DNA of 64,000 bases, taken from the NCBI GenBank assembly GCA_029532625.1, contig JARFXM010000011.1, forward strand, positions 1,178,001 to 1,242,000, read 5' to 3'. Positions 1-11,196 of this stretch are shown one piece after another. The stretch comes from Lomentospora prolificans. Taxonomy: Eukaryota; Ascomycota; Sordariomycetes; Microascales; Microascaceae. Made by a program: the position numbers and the translations under genes. The notes beneath the pieces were generated by a model. That model did no database searches and had not been told where the DNA came from. It saw only the letters and a list, made by a program, of their open reading frames with translations. The stretch's first letter is position 1. The number at the start of each line of letters is the position of its first letter.

Positions 1-1948
1 AAGACGGGCTGCGGAGGGAATTGGCTGTGCTGTGTGGGTGGGCGGTGTCCTTCCGGGTTCAGCGGGGAGCGCCTGGTGCGATTGCGTGGCGAATAACAGG
101 CAGCAATTGAAGAACCAGGCCGTCTTTCTTGTGCCTTTCGCCCTATCTCCGATTGAATTGTACCACCAGTCGGTACAAGCACCGGATTTGGGGGGATTGG
201 TTGACGTTGAATAAGTGACGGGCCAAAAGAGTTTACCTTTTAGTGACAAGCCCACAATTGGCAGGAGCAACTAGAAAATCGGCCGATTGAGGGTAGTGAG
301 CGGATTATGAGTTGCTGGCGTGTGGGGTTGTTGGATGGTGACGGGCTTGCCAGCGACCGACTCCTGGGTTTAGTGGTGCCAGGGCTAGAAATCGATGCGC
401 TAGGCTGGCGACGTGGAGAGCGGCGCTGTTGGGATGGGAATTTACAAAGCGCTTTGGTGAAGGCGACTTGAGAGCGACTCAGGCTTCGAATAGACGACAA
501 ATATCAAATACCAGAGCGAATCCACCAGGTTCGCGCGTAGAGATAATGGGTGTTACGAGGCTCAAATGACCTTTCCATTTAACCTCTGGGTATCCCGGTG
601 GCGAATTGCTCAGTGACGCGAAGAAGCTGTAAGTTGGGTTCGAGGAGAGGGGCCACTTCTCGTCTTCTCTCGGACACGTTCGTTATGTCCGCCCAGCGTT
701 CGACGAAGAAAAGGGCGCTTCGTTATGGGCTACGTAGAACTGCGGGTATCTGGTGGAACTGGATGGAAACAAATCGGAAACGTCGGGGAAAGTGGAAGAG
801 ACGAGTTAAAAGGAAGAGAGGAGGAAAGCGCAAAGCTGACCAAGAATGGAGGAAGATGGGTGAATAATAAAGTTGGAGGTGTGGGAGCCTGAAGATCTAC
901 TTGAAATGAGGGCGGGAACAGCACGAAGGGCACCTGAACCAGCCTACCTGGGGAGAAGCCGTTCTGATTCCAAACCAAGGTCCCCAGTCCTGCTGGGTGG
1001 GCGTGTGTGGGTGTGTCTGGTGAATCAAAGTACATGGAATACATGGAGGCAAGGCACCCAACAATCGTATAATTATTGGCAGCGCGATAACAGCAGTAAA
1101 AATGGAGAATGTACTTTGCCATCTTCGTCCTCCTGGGCCCATCAATTACCGGACAGGAATGCTCCTCAAGGGTGAGAGAGCGCGCGCGCGGTGTTGGATA
1201 TTGGAAACCGGGGGAGGCTACACACCCAAGGGGATCTGATAGAGTGCGACATATGGAACTAGAAAGAGGAAGGTACTTCATTACTGGTACACATTCAGTC
1301 GCGGGGGTGTACAAATGAGTCTTGAGTGGGTGATAGGGTGTGGTACTTCGATCTCTGGGGAAACATTTGAAATCAAATGGGAAAATAAGACCGGGAAGCA
1401 CATGCGGAGGGAACACAAAGTATCGGGGCGTAGCGATAATACTTGGACAACGACTGGATCTCCTGCCTTCCTCGTCCGTCTAGGGCGGGGGTTGGTGGCC
1501 AGTCCAAAGCCTCTTCAACACTGGATTGACTTGACCAAAAGCCCCATGCCCTGCCAGCTTTAGTGGCCGGTGTACTATTATTAATATACGCTTGCGTTTA
1601 AGACCTGGTCGCTTTTCGTACAATTGGCGAAATCTGCTAGGGATTGGCCACAAAGGAAAAGACCGGAATCAACAGAGACGACAGAGTCAGCATAAGGGGC
1701 TTACAACGACTCTGGGGCGCGGGCATTGAACATAAGGCCGACCTGGAAGTAGGCACCAATCCATTGATCCCAGGTCGACGCTGAAAGAACGCCCCAGAGG
1801 AGACTTCCATCCAGAATCCACCTGCCCTCCACTGCCAGCTTTGCGGAGGGCCAGGCCCTGATACATTCACCCCACCTTATTCCTCTGATTTCCAATTACC
1901 AAGCAATTGAGTCCACAGCCAGGGGGGCAGCGACAGCGTCTGGCTATA

Positions 1949-1966
1949 TACACCCTGCAGGGTGTA
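1949..1966. repeat. perfect 18-base palindrome
   Basis: TACACCCTGCAGGGTGTA equals its own reverse complement. A second, 15-base palindrome with a one-base centre (TACCCAG C CTGGGTA) lies about 45 bases downstream at 2011-2025. Two such sites so close together could be binding sites for dimeric regulators, but no adjacent gene is recognisable. Confidence 0.7.
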
Positions 1967-2010
1967 CAGAAATGCTCCGAGAGGAGGAGGACTGAGTACA
2001 CGCTGAGATG

Positions 2011-2025
2011 TACCCAGCCTGGGTA
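2011..2025. repeat. 15-base palindrome
   Basis: TACCCAG and CTGGGTA are exact reverse complements around a single C. It follows the palindrome at 1949-1966 and precedes a pyrimidine-rich stretch. Function unknown. Confidence 0.65.
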
Positions 2026-2678
2026 TCGTTGTCACTGGTGGGTGTTTCCTTCATCCACCCCACCCCTCCTTCTCATCCCACCAGCACCTCCAGTCATCTG
2101 CGAACGACTTGAAACCTAGGCACCCGGTACCTACCTCCGTTTGCCCCCTCCATTGCCTCTCCTGCTCTCAATGTCTCGCTCATCCTCCTTGGTAAACTTA
2201 TGCCTTAACAGGCTCCACGGCGCCTTCACTTTCACTTGCCCCGGCCACCCTGTTAGCGCAAGGTCATTGGGTACGTTCATCTGAGCCGGTCATGCCTCTT
2301 TTATTGATGGACTAGGCAAGTCATCTGTCATTGGCAGCGAGGGAAGGTGTGGCCTGTATCTTACAGAGCGACTTGTGTATCCTCACCTGTAGAATCTTGT
2401 TCCCGAGTAACAGCCCCCGGTGTTGTTTACCTCTCTCGACAACGAGAAGATGCCGTCTCCCACCTCTGCTATCTCGAGGCGCCCGAGGCAATCATGTCTC
2501 TGAATATGACTAGGATCATCAGGTGCCCAAAAATAGGTACCACGCCGAGTCCCTCATTAATTGTCTAAGCTGGACAACCGAATACCACTCTGCTGGAGGA
2601 CGTTGATCTACACCAACGACCTCCCGTCTTCCCGTCCTCGTTCCTCCTCTACTTCTTGGCTCGCTTCAGGCTCTTTCT

Positions 2679-2712
2679 GATAAACCGGGTTCCGGTACCC
2701 GGTTTTTTTATC
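2679..2712. repeat. inverted repeat with T-tract (hairpin)
   Basis: GATAAACCGGGT is followed by a six-base loop (TCCGGT) and then ACCCGGTTTTTTTATC. This is an exact inverted repeat except for four extra T bases in the right arm. In bacteria it would look like a terminator; in this fungal sequence it is only a strong hairpin. Confidence 0.65.
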
Positions 2713-5700
2713 TTTCCGTAGATGCGCACACAATTAATTCTCAGTTCGAATTCATCTTCTCCCTTTCAAATAGTATTTAGTGCCAGGCTGGGGAATGCGC
2801 GGCTCGACGAAAAAAGAGAGGCGCCATCTGGTATGCCTCGATGCCGTGGATTGTGGTTTGGAGCTGGGCGCTCAGCGGTATCAATGATACAAATGTCTAA
2901 ATGGGACGGGAAGCACGCGAGAGCTAGGTCGGAACCCCTCATATCACCTCACCCTACTCAAAATAGTCTCACTAGTCTCTTGTCGTTGTGTGTCGCACCC
3001 CCGGTCACATCCGCCGAGCCCAAGCGGGGGCGCGCTCAACCCCTCCATCAGCTTCACAGAGCGCGTATTATCTGATCCGTGTCGATTCGGAAAGCCCAAT
3101 TGACAGCACTCCTGACGCCATTGACCCTTAATAGCCTTATAATTCTTGTACGAAATAGTATGCGACAATGTCTAGCCAATTTTGGCTCGAAATATAAACA
3201 GTCCTCGGGCGAGTGTAGGGAATGGAGCGTGTGTACTGGGGAAGAGCGCTTCTTATTTCGTTGCCTACGCAGCCCTCGATGTCCCACGGGCGCACAGCAT
3301 CGACTGGGCTGTGGCTATGTAGTAGCTGTCCCATAAATCGTCCGGACGGGCAACAGGGACAGGCTGAATCCAGGCGGCTGCCACGATCGGTCGAGTCGGA
3401 AACGGCTGTCGGAGAGGGGAAAGCATCAAGCTCTGTAGCTCGCCGTAGCCATAGAAGCTTGAGATAGAGCACAGGGCAGGGATCAATCAACGCTGGCCCC
3501 ACAAGCCGAGAAACGCCACTAGCTGGCTGGGCGTCAATGGGCTTCAAATTCGCGCTGGTTCAATGGGTGAGACCCACCCGCTATAAGGACGCTAAATCTT
3601 TTAAGAAACAGTCCCAAAATGGGGCCAAACGGCCAGCCAGCCAGTGCAGATGATTCTATTGAGAACTGGCATTCAGGGGGGCTAGCAGCATTGTGATTTC
3701 AGCTGGAGGGCAAATGGAAATGCATCTTATTGTTTTGACCCTTTCCTAGCAGTATACGGCTTTCCAGTTCAATGGGTAACTTAATACACTTCGATCAATG
3801 GTGTTCTCAAGTAGATGTCAGCTTCATGTCAGCTCCATCCGCGATTAGCCATTCCTCAACGGCGGGCTCTTGAGCGAGCTCAAAAAGGCAAACACCCCAT
3901 GGCAGAATCGCAGACAGACCTAGGAATTCAGAAGCTAATCAAGTCGAGCATTTACCTCAGATCACCAAGTCCTCCCGTGATTTAGAGTTACTTGAAGGCC
4001 TAACGCACATCCGTTATACTAATTTCCTCCCTAGAAGTGCACTTTGCCAGTATTAATCGTCTTGCGCAGGCACCTTTCTGGGTGAACAATATTATTAGTT
4101 ATTACATGACGTCCCCCCTCTCACCTCGTAGCTGCCTTCCAAGTAGGCAACACCCCTAGATTATTCTCCCTTCAGGCCATTGCTCGGCTGAAAAGGCCAT
4201 GGCCTACGAAGTAGCACGACTTGATGTCCTGGTATGACTTCGCTTGAGGCCAACCCCCCTCCAAAAGCGATCGCGGGATCCGCCAAAGCCCCTCACGGCG
4301 GCTTCGATATCTCAAGGCATCAGTAGCCTTCCAGACGCAGTAAACAATTGAGATATAGCCAACAGGGAACGAGAAAAACACGTCGGATTAAAAGGCGGGA
4401 TGGTGACGATATACCAAACGCAGAAATGTAGCCGTTTCTCCGAGGAAAAGGATTAAGCCGAGAACCCAATGGCTCATGGCCTCATGGGTAAAGAAGAATG
4501 GGGAAGGGGGCAAGGCCCATTAGAGGGGAAATGTAGTTCGGCACGAGTGTGCACTCAAAGAGCCTCGAGGTATTTTCAATGACAGATGACGGAGGAGAAA
4601 GCGGATTTACAAATTCAATTGCATCCACCTCCATAGGTGATGATGTCCGAGGGCGTGGAATTGGAATCAACTACTCCGTACTCCCAATCAGCACCAGGGG
4701 TGTGGGCTCTCGCCAGCAAGTCCCGGTAAATACAAAGCCTGGGCACTGGAAAGGTACCGGCTGCATGCTGCCATGTACCGCACCCACTCCGTCCGCATAA
4801 ATACCAAATGACCCAGCCCAGAATGGTGCAGGTTACCTTGGGTAAGTACCTATGTAGCGGCCCTCCTGCATACCCTTGAAAGCGCTCAAGGAAGTTGCGT
4901 CATCAGCCAGCTTTTCGAGACTACGGAGTAGGTACGCTTGTAGCAACTTCCCAAACGGGGCCGCCAGCAAAGAAAGCGCAGCGGTTTCTGAGTCATTCGT
5001 TTCTTGACCGTAACTTCCGCTGTTCCTCGAAGGTTCTGATTGGGAGATCACGGCAGTTGGGAGGAAACTTTGAGCATCTTCAGTCTCCACATGTTAGTTC
5101 TTGCCACCATATCGCTCTCTCGATTCTGAGTCCTAGGAACATGGTTCTCAACCAAGGGCGACAAGTTGCGCGCCAGAGCAGGCTAGGGAGACAAGGAGGG
5201 GTCACTTGACATGTGAGTGTGGGAGGGTTTCAGTGGGGTGGGAGGCTTGGCGGGGTTGACACCGGAGTGGTCCATTTTGCGCTTTATCGATAAGCCTAAT
5301 TATGTTCCCTGTAGCACATCAATTGACTTGGTAGTAGTGCGCATGGGGCGAAGTACCCCTCAGGTTCGAGATCAATTTACACACGGACTCGAGGACGACG
5401 AGGTCGGCGAGCTTTCTCGCGTCCAGAGATGTACTATCTGACGGCCGCCAATCCAAAAGGATAATCAAAACGCGTCGAATCCAGATTAACGCCAACGGCG
5501 ACTCTGCTAACAACCTCGTGAGGTGAGATGTTTCGATTTGGAATTGTGGGCAAACTTTCCACGCTACTGCCCATTACGCGCCATGTTTCCTTGCTACAGC
5601 TGGTAAACGGCGCACCACCCCAGCGGACGTTTTGATCCCACCTGAGAGCAGCTTCGAGTGCGACTCTCGCCCGAATAATAGACATCCGGAGCCTATAATT

Positions 5701-6144
5701 CGCGACTTCTTGACCCCCACCATTCAACATGTTTCGCGTTCGGTCGTTATCATCTTCTAGGCCCAGTGTTTGCGAAAATTCCCCGGACCACGCCGATTTA
5801 ATCCAAAAAAAGTAAACGCACATCGTCCAGAGGTCTAACCTCGCCAGGATATTCAGTTTTCCCACAAGTTCCCGCAGCCGCTAAAACCAGGGTGGACTTT
5901 AGGGATTTTAGTGGTTCAGATACGCGGAAATAGCGGACATTACTCGGAGGCTGCCCTGGCTCCTGAGAACTATGAGACTCAGTCACACCCATCGACGGTT
6001 GCTAACCTGGTTCCAGCTCCTTGTTTAGGCTCTGGGAACTTTAAGCATGAGAGGGTAATTCCCTAGCCCGGCCGACCCGATCCGCATAGCCTAGAGGGAG
6101 GTGACCCGGCGTAACAGGAACTTGGACTTGTCAGACGAATAGAG

Positions 6145-6179
6145 ACCACTACCACCACCACCACCACCACCACCACCAT
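6145..6179. repeat. (ACC)n trinucleotide microsatellite
   Basis: About nine uninterrupted ACC units lie between 6151 and 6177, with an imperfect unit on the left. No reading frame around it looks like a gene. Confidence 0.9.
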
Positions 6180-9100
6180 CGCCGTGACCATCAGCAGGTC
6201 GGTTCCACCTCAATTGCTCGGTCACGAGAGGGGCCAAGTAGTAGCACGTAGTAGGCGGTGGAATTCGGAATGAAAGGAAAGAAGGGAGAGGAGAGACATG
6301 AAAGTGGGGGTGAGTGAGTCCGAGACCTCGGAGGGCCAACAACTCGCAACAGGTGGGCTGTGCTCGAGCATCGCGATGGTGTACAATGCAACCGATTAAC
6401 GAGCGTTTACAAGTTGTTCCTTTTTGCGACAGTGAAACCGGGATAAACTTTTATAAAGAGGAGGGCAGATGATATACGGATTGTGCCAAACCGCCCTAGC
6501 AAGTACGACAGACACATCACTAGGATCGCGCCCTCTCCCTTTCCTTTCCCCTTCAGGCGAAGTGCGGGTAGGCAGGGGTCGCCATAAAAAATAATATTCG
6601 TTGCTCGGATCGTGGATGTGATCGTCTTGCTCATAAATGTGACAAGCTGCGAACTGGCAAGTAAAGAATTATACCCGATCCCCGTAGGGGTGCCAAATGA
6701 GGGGAGGCCAGCCGTATTCTGAGCTCTGGTCCTTGGCGCTATTTGCGGCATTCGTGGACGACCACATGCTTGAGCCACCCCCACAGTTGGATCAGGCCAA
6801 GCATTCGTTTCCTCTCGATGTCTTTTATTATTAGCCGATGGAGGTGCGATATGTCCCTTTGCCCCTCCTCACTCGCTCGCTCTCCAAGACCCTGCTTCTA
6901 GCTGGATCTCCACGCCAAAAACACCGTTTGGAGATCGACTCCCGGCTAACAAACCAGGCATGGCGTTGTGCCAAGTGCGTTCCCTGAGGCTGCTTGGTGT
7001 TTTCCGTGATCAACGAGGAAAATATCTCAAGTAAAAGACACCTGCCCCCAAAACACGCCTCCAATTGAGTTTCAGGCAAATATGAGCGGACCGAGGCATA
7101 TATGGGTGCAAAGGTGGGAAATGCTCAATGCCGTGATCTAGAGATCGATGAGATGACGTCAATGTCACCGTCGGGATGTTCTAGGTTCGGCTGATGCTGA
7201 ACAGCTGTGTGTGGATGTATCCTAGACGGGGCCAGATGCACCACGGGCATGGGGAAATGGTAGAGATAACAAGCAGGGCACCATACAAAACACGGGCTCA
7301 CACATTACTTTGAACCCAGCTTGAAGGGATGGTAGCCCAACATCCATCAACCCCGTCTCATTAGCTCGAAAGCGATCTCTTTTCGAATTAAACCACTTGA
7401 AATCGTGTTTTCCCTCACCGCCATCCGTCGGCAGTAAGCAATGAATCTATCACAGATAAATCCCACTAAGGTAAAGGTAAGGCACGAAACGAGAGATGTG
7501 GAGACGGCTCTATGAGGTGCATTCCCTGGAGTCGTTCTCGACTCGTTCCCGACCCACAACTTGGCATGATGCTTTCTTGTTATGCTGCGCCCACTCAGCC
7601 AACTCAGTGGGCTTCGTTAGAGGGGTTCTTCGGCCCACGTTCCTACTCGGAGGGTTTCCTCACCAAGGTCCTCAAAGTATCTCTTTAGGGCCGGTTTCCT
7701 CGCACGGGCAAGGCATCCATGGTCATTTGACGGGGTCTGCCAACCCCCCAAGATCGAAATGTGATAGGAAGGGTGCAGGCGGAGGGGCTTCTTTTTACAC
7801 GAGGTGGCAGAGCAAACACGCAGTATCCGAGAAGGGTGGTGTGCGACACTCGTTCACACGGACGTTAAGTGTGGGCTTTAGGGGGTGCACATGTGCTCAA
7901 CTTAGGGTGTTGCTCCTGACACAGTAGAAGAATTAGGGCTACTGAGAGTACTTAACCGTCAATCAATGTCGATTGATGATTGATCCATTGTGGGGCCAGC
8001 CCAGAGCTATCGTCAATGATCAATCCTTGGGTGTATTTGGTGTGCCCACGCCCCTTTTTGCAGCCTAATCTTCATCTACTTGACGGCCGGGTCGAATAGG
8101 AGCAAAGACGCAGGCTTAGCGCGCTGCCATGGCGAAATGTAAGGCTCTAGATCTAGGAGGGTGACGACGAGCCAGCGGAGGGACGAACCATGATGAATGC
8201 CTAGGAGGAAGCGGGCGAAAACTTGTTGCACGCCTCGGTCACTCATTCTGTACACGCCAGAGAGGTGATTCTGGCGGTTCGAAGCAGGGCAGCTACATGA
8301 TATGATATTGGGACTCAATGGCGCCAGGAAAACGCGGTAGAAGGGGGAAAATCTCAGGGTCGTTTAGCGATCGGGTGATCGACCTATGGCCAGCTGGCTC
8401 TGGGCGAATACTTGAGTGATCATTCAGACCCGATCCCCTGCGTCACATTCCTCGTCATTTTCCAGATTCCAGTTCCCCTCTTTTCTCTTATTTGCGACGG
8501 TCTTGAACCTGTCGTTACCTCCGTTTGAGCTTACTTATCCACTATCATGTATTTCGCCAGCTAGGTCGAATCACTTGACTTCTGCATTCGGCTGGTGCTG
8601 TATGGGGGGCTTCAAGTATGTGCATCGGATACAAGGCGGGGTCAACGTCAGAACTAACTCGGTTTTCTTTATCCACTCATTCCGCGGAGGGGTGGCATAT
8701 CGTCAGCCGAAGCGAAAAGCGCCGGGAGGAAGAGAAGCAGCAGCCAAACCATCGGGAGGCACTACTTCGCATTCATACCGTATTCCGGCATAAAGAAGTC
8801 GCTATTGGAAACATATGGCTGAATGATTTCATAAAAGGACTCGAGTTGGACCTTGCATCGATCGAGCCCTGAGCCCTCGCGAATTGGTGCGAACTCGGCG
8901 CCCAGCCTACTCTGGGGATATTCGGCCCCAAACCCACCGACTTACACGGCATAGTTTGGGCTTTCATCTTTACGTCGGGCCCTCCAATTTAACACTATGT
9001 ACTACTTACTCTCTTTCTTTTTAATCTAGGATGAAATTATATTGTAGGTTTGTTTGTGATGTGAAGGAGCTTTGCTGATGGCCGCTTCTGCTTTGAACCA

Positions 9101-11196
9101 ACTCAGGATTGAAGAGTTGACACTAGCAGCGGAGCACGCACTTCGGTGCGTGAAGGCGCAATGAACCGGAATCGCATCTTGAGCAGAGAGACCGGGTTAT
9201 TAAAACCGAGCTATTGCCAGCGAACCTCTTCCCCTAGGCGGCCACTAGAGGTTGGGATCTAGACCTTCAGGTGGGGAGCTCGCTTTCCCCGCAAGCACAA
9301 TCGGAATTGCAAAGGGGCGGTGTGAACTCATGGCGCGGTCGTAGTCATATGTTGAGAGGTTTGGTTATAGCAAACATCACTGGCTTTTAGCCCTTTTTTT
9401 TTTCTTCGAGATGATTCCGTTGAAGCGTCCGACTAATAGACTCGGGAGATTAGGGCGCGTACCGGCCCTTCATCTGCTGCCACACAGGGCTTGTTCCTGC
9501 TTGCATTCGCCGAAAGACAGCCCCTTTCTCCCTCAATTCTATCACTGATCCATGCGATCCCTCCCTCCTGCAACCAGGAGGGCCACTCCACGCAGGGACC
9601 AACTCAAACACAAACGAGCGGGATGCACGTCACCGATTGGGTCCTGCCACCCACAGATGCAGGATTCCTGTGTTTCTCGCATTGGACTCAACCACCAGGA
9701 TTGAGCCACATCACAGCGCCAGAAGGGATGGGCCGAGACTAGGCGGCGAGCGAGGTGAACCCGCAAATGGACAACAGAGTCACTTCCTGGGCTACGTGGA
9801 TGGCATTTCGCCCAGACGCCGGGAGCCTCCACAATGCCAATTAATTCTCCCACCCTGTCGAGAGACGTGGCAAGGGGATTGCCCTTGAATCGAGGTTTGG
9901 AACTGGTCCAATTCTACCTATAAACCAACCTAGGGTCTGTGTATTTCCCTGAACATACCAGAATACACTGAGATAGAAGGAGGGATGGATGGGAAATAGA
10001 AGCAGAAATCTCTGGCATCCTTGTTACATCACTCAACACTTCATCTTTCCAACAGGCCGGCGCGCCGGGGCGAACGTGTACGTACAAGCCTGGGTCACAT
10101 ATTAGCTGCAAAGTACTGTTGGGCTGCTGCCACGATGCACGCTGAAGACACTCAAGGGTTTGCTGCCCGAGTTGAGCGGGGATGAGTTAAAGCGAAGCAA
10201 AAGAATGGGCCTAGAATACGACCGAGGTCGCAATGGAAGAACTCGCACACTTGCCCGTCCTGCAGAGCCACGCAGGCAGCAGGGGTTTGGCCATATTGCC
10301 ATCCTGGGACCCGGGGTTTGATGATCCACAACTGGCTCTCCGTCAAAGGCGGCCTCCATACGGAATGCCAGTGGCGGGGTTGTCTCCTCCAGGGCTTTTT
10401 TTCTCTTTTTTTTTCTTTTCCTTTTTCAATTCTCCTTTGACAAAACCGGTTTCGTTTGTCTCCAATCGACAAGTATGAGCCTTCGGATCGTGTGCCTTTT
10501 GGAGCTGCTGGCCAATCAACAAATGTACGGCGGGAAGGGAGGGTTTGGCTGGGGGTGGCTTCGGAGGCTCAATGCATTAAATCCGCACTTGGTCGTCCCA
10601 ACAGCTCGCCGGCCTGGGCCCGTTTGCAACCTTTCAAGAGTCTCCAAAAGCGCCCTTAGGGCATACTACCCTAAACCCATTGATTCCTCTACAATGTCTT
10701 CGAAACTGGAAAAATAGGGAAGGTAGCAAGTGCACATCAAAGCACGATTTGATCTGGCAAGGCGGGTCTCTCGTTCGATTACGAAATGTCAGGGGTGTCC
10801 ATAACCACGGGAGAACAGCTGGATAGCTATTAGTAAATTACTCCGGAGTCATTGAAGCGTGACTGTCCTTCCGGCACCTCGGTGTTGGAGTATGTGGAAG
10901 AAAGCCCCGCTGGGCGGTACGGACTGGGGACTGATCCGCCAGCGAGTTATTCCGGAGCTCCGTTCCGTCTCCGGAATAAAAGAATTGCGAAGGCTCGGAT
11001 GATATGTACTCAGGTTCGGCAAGTAAGGCTACGAGTCTCATGCGCCCTCTCATGACTTGAGTTATTTCTTAGCGTTCTACAAATCGCGCCAAAGGCTGTG
11101 TGCTCTGCTAAGGCTTAAGTAGGTCTCCGGCTCGTCGAAGTCGTGAGGGTGAGCCAGCTGAAAACACCGCCACCGCCAGCCCCGTTGAGCTGCGTG

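Larger units (their letters stand above)
1..11196. other. gene-poor left arm, no recognisable gene
   Basis: I see no protein family, tRNA or rRNA here on either strand. The open frames are short, overlap in several frames at once and translate to low-complexity or arbitrary sequence. Base composition is ordinary, not A+T-rich like the right end. Pyrimidine-rich tracts that look like fungal promoter or 5' leader DNA occur near 2040-2180, 2580-2660 and 10390-10440. Perfect palindromes and one trinucleotide repeat are listed separately. Given the three broken genes just to the right, this may be older decayed accessory sequence or gene-poor subtelomeric DNA; that is inference. Confidence 0.6.

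Noticed and set aside
730..1416. 228-codon open frame on the minus strand
   Set aside because: It is Pro/Ser/Thr-rich because the strand is pyrimidine-rich, has no domain, and other frames over it are also open; most likely chance.
2679..2712. Bacterial-style rho-independent terminator
   Set aside because: The hairpin plus T-run looks like one, but every gene in the window is fungal, so it is listed only as an inverted repeat.
5434..5865. 143-codon open frame on the minus strand, with a plausible-looking Arg/Ala/Glu segment
   Set aside because: No match to any family I recognise, and no neighbouring exon extends it.
7496..7927. 143-codon open frame on the plus strand
   Set aside because: Composition is arbitrary and no domain is visible; no supporting splice pattern.
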